This document shows, one piece after another, positions 55,221 to 64,000 of a DNA stretch of 64,000 nt. Origin of the DNA: Tillus elongatus. Taxonomy: Eukaryota; Arthropoda; Insecta; Coleoptera; Cleridae. Location of the stretch: assembly GCA_964006375.1 (NCBI GenBank), contig OZ023269.1, positions 60,995,968 to 61,059,967 of the forward strand, written 5' to 3'. The translations under genes and the position numbers were made by a program. The first letter of the stretch is position 1. Every line of letters starts with the position of its first letter. The notes below the pieces were generated by a model. That model saw nothing but the letters and a program-made list of their open reading frames with translations. It made no database searches and was not told where the DNA came from.

Positions 55221-56719
55221 TGCTATATATAGCAAATATGTGAGAAAATAGAAACATTATTGTACATAAAATTAATACATCCTAAAATTTAAATGCCCTG
55301 TATAATTGTGAGTGTAAAATATTTTAGGTTGAATAAAAATAGCATTAGTTAGCAGAATACAGAACAATGAATTTTTTTCTTACATGTAGTCGTTAATATA
55401 CAATAGAAAAACAGCCTTGTTTTTATTCATAGAATTTTACTAGAATATCACGATTTTATTTTATTCTTAAGTAGTAGGCATATGTACCATATTATACATT
55501 AATAATATTAAGGAAAAATAAGTTTTTTGTAAATGCCAATTTAAGCAAAGACGCAGTGTTAGTTGATAAGGATAGTTTTTTTTGTGTGCGTGTTTCAAAA
55601 GATTAGTGCAACGGACAAAAAGTTGAACAATGGGATAACGAAAGGCATACGAACTTTGTTACCGAGACACAGCGCGAAAAGGTTTTTGTAACACAGGGAT
55701 AACACAGTCGACGGCAGGTCGATAGGACAATTAGTAACTGAACTGCCCGAAGAGAAACTAGAGAATTAGTAACTGAGCTGCCAGAAGTGAAACTGGAAAT
55801 TAGTGGTGCTGCGACGACTGAAAAATATGGAAGTTTATAAATAAAACATACAAGGCCTGATAATACCATTATAAAAATTTGTATAAAGAAAATAAAAAGA
55901 TTAAATACCTGGTACACGGTTTGTGAAGACAGTTTTAAATAAAAATGGAAATCAATTAATAATCACTGACAAGCTGCTAAATCCAAATAGAAGAACAAAT
56001 AGAAAGTAATTATTACACATCAAATGGAAAGTAATAATTATACATCAAATGGGAAGTAATAAATACACGTCAAATGGAAGGAGCAAACAAGACAACATTC
56101 AGTAAGTCGTTTTAGGAACTTTATCGAAATCAATATGCTGACTCTTTTTCTATAGTGTGAATAGCTTTTAACGATATTTTTGTCCATTTATGATTTTAAA
56201 GTACATTTTAGTTCAATAATGTGGATGTTATATAAAGGCCAAATCATTATAACATAGTTAGATAATTCATTGTGTTAACTAAATTTGATTTGATAAATTT
56301 GATATAACCTTTTTAATATAAATTTATTAATTTGATCAATCTGTTTAATTTTAACCTCAAATCAAGCAAATATTAATAATATGAAAAAGTAAGGCTATTT
56401 TTCACCATTAAATAAAAAGTAAAATCAAAAGACCCAATCATACATATATTTTTTTTTAATTTCCAAACACTCAGGAATACTACAATTCATAAAAACGATA
56501 TATTAAACAAAAATGCTAGCCAAAGCACAGAACCCTACCCATGAGATGAGAGAAAAATTTAAAATACAGCAGTAAGTAAACAATTTTTGGCATAATTTCA
56601 GGATCTTCAATATTAGCGTTAAAAAAAAAAGACGCAATTGAATTCTCATGCTCTACAATTAAAAGTGCTATTAAGGTATAAAATAAATTGAATAAAAGAA
56701 ACCACACTAAATACCATAG

Positions 56720-56721
<2 letters not shown>
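55221..56721 (+). repeat. 3' LTR of copy 2
   Basis: Starts TGCTATATATAGCAAAT and ends ATACCATAGCA. Conserved TATA (TATATAAAGG at about 56229) and end region. Shorter than copy 1 LTRs and more diverged, with the VNTR region degraded (AGTAACTGAACTGCC units near 55734). Confidence 0.85.

Positions 56722-56810
<89 letters not shown>
56722..56810. repeat. (TA)n microsatellite after copy 2
   Basis: About 44 dinucleotides directly following the LTR end. The right flank (GGCTCCACATTG) is not HINE-like. Confidence 0.95.
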
Positions 56811-56812
<2 letters not shown>

Positions 56813-57064
56813 CTCCACATTGTTAGTTTTTTTGCTTATGTTGTTGAGTTACTAATAATTATTGGTAATAGTAAACTCAATCTGCATCTGAGTTAAGAGT
56901 CTAAAATATTTATAAAAAAAAATGAATGGGACAATAAAAACAACAGATAAATTTCTAGAAAATGTAAATATATATTTTATACAACATACAAATCTATAAC
57001 ATTTTCAGTAAATGAAAAAAAATCTCATATAGTATAAAAACAAAAATGAATTTTAAATATATAC

Positions 57065-57781
<717 letters not shown>

Positions 57782-57969
57782 ATCTTCTAAAAAACGTTAA
57801 CATGTATTTTATGGACCACAAAACAATATTTTTTTCAGTAAACCTAAAATAAAAAAACAAAATTCAAATAATACAAATCTACAAATAAATAAAACATATG
57901 CATAAACTTGCTGGAATTTGTACACATAGAAACAATGATCCCATATTGTCTATATAAATTAAAAGTTAA

Positions 57970-58190
57970 GCTGTAAATTTCCGTTTCTTTAGTGAACTAT
58001 GCTTTTTGTCATTTCTCTGTTTCCGCTGTTTTGCTTGATGGAACTACTCCGAACCAGAAATTTTACACCGTTTTTCTTTTAGTTGGTTATTCTGCAGAAT
58101 TACATCTGAAATTTCAAAAACGAGCTGTTAGAAAAATTGGTATTATTTTTATTGTTGTTTTATTAAAACACTGTGTCAACGTTTGATTCC
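57970..58190 (+). pseudogene. Possible LINE RT C-terminal scrap
   Basis: The frame reads LVGYSAELHLKFQKRAVRKI, resembling the ...WGNS....LQKRAIRII segment near the C-terminus of Jockey/CR1-type LINE proteins. A single short motif, so tentative. Confidence 0.3.
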
Positions 58191-59429
58191 ACTGGAGGTA
58201 TGGATGATAATATTAGACATAAATTATGATATTACTAATGCATCATCAACAATATTTTTAGATAGTGGGAATTGATTAATAGCGAAAGTTGAATTAGGCA
58301 CGACATATGGAAAAGTTGCAACTTCCCTATGTTATTTTTATTGCAATCTAAAATTATTTCCCTGTATGGCAATGAGGCATGACTGTGAATTTGTTTGTCT
58401 TTTAGGTTTCGCGTCTTTTTTGTCTATATGAAATCAGTGAAATTACCTTTTGACATTTTACATTGAAAAATGTACGACAATAAAATTATCTAACTCAAAT
58501 AGTTAACATAAACACTTCAGCATAACAATTGTTTCTTACGTTGTGCAAACACAAAAGGAATTCTGATCATGAAATGCGGATTAATAAAAATTGGCGCTAA
58601 CTCTTGACAAAACCAGTGACACAATAACAGATACCTACCTGCAATAAACATTTTGTCTAGATTCGCGATTTAAGCAGATAATTTTCTGTGGCGGTTTTAC
58701 TGCTACTGCCTACTGCCGTGTTAAATCCATGTACACAAATGATGTATTGTTTGTAAACAATCGATTTGATTTGCCAAACATATTAGATGTTCATCATATA
58801 ATAAATAGGTGTACACTTAACCTAGGAAATGTACTTACTGGGTAATAGATATATTCTATATAGGTAGGTACTTACCTTGTAATTGTAATTGCAGGATAAT
58901 GCTTAATGTACAAACACAAAAAACTTCTGCCTAAAACCTAAATTAAAAAAATAATCCAGATCCACAATAAAACACGAAAATCTTGTATGTCATTGTCGCG
59001 CATCGCATGTCACACAATAAAAGTTAAAACATAACCAAGCGTCAATGCGATTCCAGCGATGACAAACGGTGTGGCCTGAATATGAACCGTGAATCTATAA
59101 AGTAACGGTCATCATGTGTTAATTACATGCTTAGCATGTTATTTTTCTAAAGTAACAGCGATATAGTTTATAATATCGCTAGCATATCATTAAAATTAAC
59201 TTCTGAAATGTAAATTATTGCTATGTGGCTGTTCCATACTTGACATGTAAAGGTTAGCCATGTATCTCAAAAGTAACAGCTAACATCGCTAGCATGTACC
59301 AGTGTAAGCGCAAAATCATAGGTAACAGAAAACAATCCCAGAAACATGACATGCATGTATCAGGATATGTCGCATTGGTTACTTAAAAATAACATCTCAG
59401 CGATGTGAATATCACAATTGTGTTGCCTG

Positions 59430-59431
<2 letters not shown>
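58191..59431. other. Mostly unrecognised; short recurring motif at 59100-59300
   Basis: The phrases AAGTAACAGC and ATCGCTAGCAT recur at about 59150/59176 and 59270/59286, suggesting an old short tandem or MITE sequence. No gene. Confidence 0.4.

Positions 59432-59518
<87 letters not shown>
59432..59518. repeat. (TA)n microsatellite
   Basis: About 43 dinucleotides. The right flank (CCTTCTGAGGAAAATAATTA) resembles the right flank of the TA tract at 48172. Confidence 0.95.
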
Positions 59519-59521
<3 letters not shown>

Positions 59522-59758
59522 CTTCTGAGGAAAATAATTAATAATTTTTACTAGTAAACTGCTTAAACGTCTTCTTAAGACTGTTCTCAGCTTATCGCCA
59601 ACAGGTACGATAAGATATTTTTTTAACTCCAGTTTACTTTGAAAATAATACAGGGGTTTCCATCTGTCTCTCGATAAATCAACAATAAAACATCATAGCC
59701 AAAAACTACTATTTAAAATATAATCAACTGAAATATATATCACACAGCGGCGCCAACA
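59519..59758 (-). repeat. Possible LTR end of the BEL/Pao element
   Basis: On the minus strand the pol region is followed by a purine-rich GGGCGAGGG and then TGTTGGCGCC, a plausible polypurine tract and LTR start. The sequence runs into the TA tract; the LTR's far end is not identified. Confidence 0.4.
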
Positions 59759-59889
59759 CACCCTCGCCCTGAAAGACTGTTACAGAATATACCATTGAAA
59801 TTAAAACAAACAAAATAATAATATTCTAAATGAAAAGTCATAAAAATAATACAATACTAATAAGAAGTAAAAGGTTATTGGAATATGCC

Positions 59890-62160
59890 CACTAGGGCAT
59901 AGTCGCACTACAGGTCCTTTGTAAACGCCAGTTTTTGTTCTGAGGTTAGCGGCTCTTACTACACCATCAACACCCGGAAAAACCTCTTAGACAACGCCAA
60001 CCGGTCAACGAAATGGCGGCACATTTTTGTTTTAGTATAATTAATGTTCCGATCTCTATGGGCATGCTTGGGACATTCCACTTCTGCCTCATTTGAAGTT
60101 GAGTAAAGTATTCATTGTGCCATCTTTTCCAAAATGTATATACCATATCAAATTTCTACGATCGAAGAAACTCCCAGCAGCAGTCTCTTCACCAACAAGA
60201 GGAAAACCTTTAATGGCGTAAGAGTAAGAAAATAAATACGCTGGAGTAACAAGGAAGTGGGTCTGAAGGGTCAGTACTAAGCCAACTAAGAGGTTTATTA
60301 TTTAACAATTCCTCTATTTGTTTCAGAACAATATTAAGTTCCCCATAGGTCAAAATGACTTTATAGAGATGAGTTTTAACAGCATTAACTCCGGAGAAAT
60401 GAGGGCTCAAAGGCGATTGAAATTTCCAAACGATTTTATTAGGAATGAATTCGGTTTGTATTGCGTGGTTATACGAATCAGAATTAACAAAGCTATAAAG
60501 GGAATCTAATTTATGTTTAGCCCCGATGAAGTTTATGGCTCCGTCCGAATACACGACTGAACACACCCCACGACCTGACAAAAAACGCTTAAATGCAGCC
60601 AAAAACATGTCGGTAGATAAGTCCGACACTAATTCCATATGAAGAACCTTAGTTGCCAAACAAATAAATAAACAAATGTATGCCTTCTGACTTTTAACTC
60701 CTTTTCTTTTCCCCAAAGTTACGAAGAAAGGCCCACAATATCAAAACCACAATGTAAAAAGGGTTTGGGTTCTGAAACTCGCACTGCAGGGAGATTTGTC
60801 ATTTTTTAAAACGTCGGCTTTGGATTTAGACGAAAACAATGGTTGCATTTTCAAAGGCGATATCTAACAGCATTTAGACCACTAATAATCTAATATGTTT
60901 GACGTAAGATTGTCAAAACCAAATGTGGCCCTGTATGCAAATTTTTTCGATGTCAGTCATCAATTAGCAAATTCACAAAGTGATCGTTTTTAAGCGAGAG
61001 AAAGGGATGCTGCCGACCGAATTATAAACTTGAGTTACTAAGTCTACGTCCTACCCTAATCAAACCATCTTCCAAAAATTGACACAAAAGACGAAGACGG
61101 GGAGAAGACAAATTGTTCTTTTCTAACAGAAAGATTTCGGAATTAAAATAATGCCCCTGAAATTTTTTTAAACTCAGTTCAGCCGTTTCCAAGTCACAAC
61201 TTAAAAGATCATCTTACTAAAGGACGAACAACGAGAAGTCAGTTGATATAGTGGATGTGGATCTATCTCGGTTGTTACCATTGAAATAACCTTTTCCTCG
61301 AACAATTTCCCCTCGGTAGCAGTAATCGAAATAATCGGCCACAGTGATAGATTTAACTTCAGCCATTCTGGACCTGATTAATCCAAACATCTGATTTCAT
61401 GAACTGAGAAGGTTGCATACCACGAGACAAGCAATCACTTATATTATCATAACCTTCCACATTAAACCAATTTTCCGAATTCACCAATTCTTGAATTAGT
61501 GAGATTCTATAAGCCACAAACACATGCCATCTATAAGGAGGCGAAGCGATCCAACTCAAAGTCACTCTTGAATCCGACAAAGCAAATATTTGCCGTATAG
61601 TGATACGAGATTCGATGCTACTCTTTACAAATTTCAACAATCTAGCTAATAATATGGCTGCACACAGTTCTAATCGTGGAATTGATTAAACCTTCATAGG
61701 AGCCACCTTAGTTTTAGCACAAGCAAGCGAAACCTGAACAAAACAATCTGGCGTCACTGCCTCGTTGTAGTCCACAACCCCGTATGATTCTTCACAAGCA
61801 TCGTAAAAACTAATCAATGTCACCTCAGAATCTATAAAAACACCAAATGATGAAACATTCGAAAGTCTGCTAGAAACGGCAATTCACCCTGGATTTTTTG
61901 CCACTGATTAAGAATTTTGCCAGTGGAAAGTAACATGAGCCAGAAGACTAAGTGGATCAAACAATCTAGCCACAGCGGATTAAACGTTCCGTTTTGTACA
62001 TATCCTGCATTCCAAATGTATAACAAACGAAAAAACGTCCACGCTGGGAAACCACTGTAATCCTAATACTTTTAGGCTATCTAAATCGAAACTAACCGGA
62101 TTTTGTGAACGTTGAGCCTGTGGAATTTCCGATAGAAGCTTATCAGAATTTACAGCCCAT
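59890..62160 (-). pseudogene. BEL/Pao retrotransposon pol, decayed
   Basis: Read on the minus strand from right to left. First ARLFDPLSLLAHVTF (RT-connection, family: RLFDPLGLLAPVT, about 61920-62005), then PRLELCAAILLARL. RNase H includes FALSDSRVTLSWIASPPYRW and ISDCLSRGMQPS (61359-61640). LIRVGRRLSNSSL is the integrase H2C2-adjacent segment (about 61020-61090). The integrase core in the open frame 60210-60716 gives AYICLFICLATKVLHMELVS, YSDGAINFIGA (catalytic Asp; family: SDNGTNF) and LSPHFSG. The DUF5641-type end gives VFPGVDGVVRAANLRTKTG and VVRLCP (about 59890-60010). The order is complete from RT-connection to C-terminus, with frameshifts and stops throughout; the first part of RT, Gag and protease are absent. 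Confidence 0.85.
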
Positions 62161-62174
62161 CGCCAGCAAACAAT

Positions 62175-62268
62175 AAACTAAATAATATACTGTATGCGAA
62201 ACTAAACAAATACGAAATAAATTAAATGTAATACTCAGAGTCAGTACGAAGCAAATATATACATGTAT
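62175..62268 (+). repeat. Dispersed repeat R, copy 3, left part
   Basis: ACTGTATGCGAAACTAAACA and AGTCAGTACGAAGCAAATAT as in 47820-47900. Interrupted by SINE copy h; resumes at 62635 and is cut by the LINE at about 62688. Confidence 0.8.
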
Positions 62269-62634
62269 TGTGTGTGTGTGTGTGTGTGTGTGTTTCTTTA
62301 ACGTCGGCCTATTTTCGCGACTATGGCCAATCACCGACGCCAGGGAGCAGTTTCACCTCACTATCCTGGAATTTTTGCCGAACCCCTGTCTTTCTGTAAG
62401 GAGGGTAGGGATCTTTCACGTGCCCAATATCGCATGGACACTGGACCGACGGCTTTACGACCCCTCCGAAGGGCGGAACGTGCAGACATTCAACTTGCTC
62501 AAATACAATGCCAGAACCTCGGTTGATGTTAATTTTACAGTTTGTACTGAAAAAGTGAAAGGAGTACCCTTGGATCGAACCCAGTACCCTTCGGTTCAGA
62601 AGCACACGTTCTTACCCCTGAACCACCGAGGTTC
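62269..62634 (-). mobile_element. tRNA-derived SINE, family 1, copy h, with 11-bp TSD
   Basis: Minus strand full-length copy. Head AGAACCTCGGTGGTTCAGGG (box A), GGGTTCGATCC (box B) and the complete body ending CGACGTTAAAGAAACACACA with an (AC)n tail. The target-site duplication TATACATGTAT (62258-62268 and 62635-62645) is perfect, and the interrupted repeat R resumes on both sides. Confidence 0.95.
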
Positions 62635-62687
62635 TATACATGTATTTTAAATATTAAGAAATATAAATAAAACTTAGGGGTTAAGGA

Positions 62688-63033
62688 GTCGCGGGCCAAA
62701 GGACTCCAGGGGGCAAGCTGAGGAAGTGGAAATAACAACATAAACTCCCGATGAAGCTTTCCCCAAGACCGTCATGCGCGGTAAAAATCCGCATCCTGCA
62801 CGAGGTGACCCTGCTAATAACTAAACATGACGGATCTAGACAAGGATGTCGAACTAAACTCCCCCAATCTACGGTGTTACGTGACCCGTGCCTATGGATG
62901 GATGGCACCAGGGCGATGGTGTCGTGAACGGAACCTCTGGAGTACCAGGCAACCCTCCAGAGTAACCCGCCTTGCACCACACAGGGGGTTCTGATGGTGT
63001 GGACAGTATTTCCCCCATTCTCGTGGGAACAAC
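62688..63033 (+). promoter_or_regulatory. LINE 5' untranslated region
   Basis: A sharp rise in GC content starts at GGGGTTAAGGAGTCGCGGGC within repeat R (which elsewhere reads AAAACTTACCGG or AAAACTTATCGG). It extends about 345 bp to the ATG at 63034. It should hold an internal promoter, as in other full-length LINEs. No gene precedes it. Confidence 0.6.
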
Positions 63034-64000
63034 ATGAAGATTATAAATACATATAAAACCAAAACCAATGAGGCTCGAGGAGTGGCTCCGGCTACAGACT
63101 TGAGCCTTGAGTCTATCCCGGAAACGGAGACGAGCCAGGGTGCGGCAGCGGACTCTGGAGGTCCCACGACCGGCGTAGATACGGGGGATCAGGGGGTAGC
63201 TTCGGCCAGAGACCTGTCCCCGACACCCAAGCTGGAGGCTGGGTCCCACCGGAGGGCGGCGAGCTCCGCGGACTCCGGGGGCCCCTCCACCAGTGAGGAC
63301 TCTACTGTTAGAGTAGAGGGACTGCCCCGGCAGTCCAAGCGTCTTTCCGGGGCGCAAAGAAAGAAGCTCCGGAGGGCGCAAAAAAATGGCGGCCGGGACC
63401 TGGACGGTCGAGAAACCTGTAAAGGCGCAAGAGGGGAGTGCGGGTCAGAAGAGGACGCGCTCGAACTCTAGCACGCCCACTACAGACAGACGTTCCAAAA
63501 GGGCCAGGGTGCCTGTAAAGGCGCAAGAGGAGAGTGCGAGTCGGAAGACGCCGCGCTCTGGCTCTAGCACGCCTACTACAGACAGACCTCCCAAAGGAAC
63601 TAAGGCCGGAACACCGGCGCAGACTGGCTCTTACAGGGAGGCTGCGGAGGGCCTCGGGATGGCGGTGATTGACAGACGCCATCCTGAGGTCACGCTAGAC
63701 CAGGGGAAGGCGGACCTGATCCAGGCTGCGGTGGTAGCTGCAGTGGACTCTCTTCAGGAAGGGGAGAGCCCGCCTCAGTTCCACCGGACGCGCCTGACGG
63801 GGGGCATCCTCTGGATAACCTGTGCCGGCCCGCAGTCGCGGGACTGGCTGCGGAAAACGATCGGGGGCCTCGGTCAGATTTGGGAGGGGGCGGACTTGAC
63901 AGCCGTCGAGCCCAAGGAACTCCCAAAGAGACGCAAGGTCCTCGTACGGATCCCTGACACCGTCCCGCAGGAGACGGTGATCAGCAGACTTAAGATCCAG
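63034..64000 (+). CDS. LINE ORF1, frameshifted, continues past window
   Basis: ATG 63034 opens a 145-codon frame (to 63471), rich in Ser/Gly/Thr/Arg, with LPRQSKRLSGAQRKKLRRAQ near residue 105. At an A7 run (63380-63386) the better reading moves to the next frame. That frame has an ATG at 63386 and stays open for 205 codons to the window edge. It contains a 32-residue tandem repeat (PVKAQEGSAGQKRTRSNSS... and PVKAQEESASRKTPRSGSS...), then SYREAAEGLGMAVI and GGILWITCAGPQSRDWL. This resembles the DUF4780-type ORF1 domain of arthropod LINEs. ORF1 proteins bind the element's RNA. High GC and open frames suggest a young insertion. The frame change is most likely one extra A (mutation or sequencing error), less likely programmed. 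Confidence 0.65.

Larger units (their letters stand above)
52493..56721 (+). mobile_element. LTR retrotransposon without pol (copy 2, 5' LTR truncated)
   Basis: Same family as 32402-38347. Only the last 191 bp of the 5' LTR remain (52493-52683, ending CATAGCA), directly fused to the foldback end. The internal region is 52684-55220. The 3' LTR is 55221-56721 (1501 bp), preceded by the polypurine tract AGAAAGGGGTAAT and followed by a TA tract. No RT or integrase is visible in either copy. Confidence 0.85.

Noticed and set aside
62681..63926. Minus-strand Pro/Arg-rich frames over the LINE
   Set aside because: Antisense shadows in GC-rich sequence. The plus strand carries the LINE 5' UTR and ORF1 with a recognisable ORF1 motif order.

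Overview
This is a eukaryotic, AT-rich, non-coding-dominated window, almost certainly from an arthropod genome and probably an insect. The evidence is a mix of arthropod-type transposons: BEL/Pao, Ty3/gypsy-like, Penelope-like, I/Jockey-type LINEs, mariner-like DDE transposases and tRNA-derived SINEs. There are also extreme (TA)n and (CA)n microsatellites. I found no intact host gene. Every protein similarity I can defend belongs to a transposable element, and nearly all copies are broken by stops and frameshifts. The only long coding stretch in good condition is the GC-rich start of a LINE at the right edge (ORF1 reading frames 63034-64000, open at the window end).

Layout from left to right. 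1-620 holds a decayed retropepsin of a Ty3/gypsy-like element. 620-5070 is mostly unrecognised. 5071-6367, 7369-7596 and 10143-10782 are copies of a dispersed family with a microsatellite core, called HINE-like here. A BEL/Pao reverse-transcriptase scrap lies at 6895-7330. A SINE abuts the HINE-like copy at 10142. 11435-13365 and 20395-22450 are two inverted copies of one complex repeat block. 15709-16830 is a broken Penelope-like RT on the minus strand. 22530-23250 is an inverted-repeat element. 23846-24980 is a longer HINE-like copy. 25508-27163 holds two SINEs around a LINE RT scrap. 28728-30359 is one uninterrupted (AC)n tract of 1632 bp, running into a LINE 3' end and then a self-complementary (AC)(AT)(GT) tract.

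The centre is a nested structure. A HINE-like copy (5' half 32160-32292, 3' half 38904-39384) is split inside its TA core by a complete but pol-less LTR retrotransposon (32402-38347) and by a second 336-bp segment. Next come a SINE, a small hairpin MITE, a mariner-like element (41040-42830), another HINE-like copy, a perfect 470-bp tandem duplication, a second mariner pseudogene (45236-46145) and a second LINE 3' end with an (AAT)n tail.

The most striking object is 48801-52492. It is a foldback-type palindrome with two arms of about 1.6-1.75 kb around a loop of about 330 bp. Its outer arms carry arrays of a roughly 21-bp unit that is itself palindromic (CAGAATTCTG). Its right end is fused directly to a truncated LTR of a second pol-less LTR element (52493-56721). 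The right end of the window holds a full-length HINE-like copy (57065-57781), a broken BEL/Pao pol on the minus strand (about 59890-62160), a SINE with clear target-site duplication (62269-62634) and the LINE 5' end (62688-64000).

The elements interact mainly by nesting. TA-rich microsatellite cores are generated within one family and serve as insertion sites for LTR elements. SINEs are inserted in older repeats, and inverted duplications have copied whole repeat stacks.
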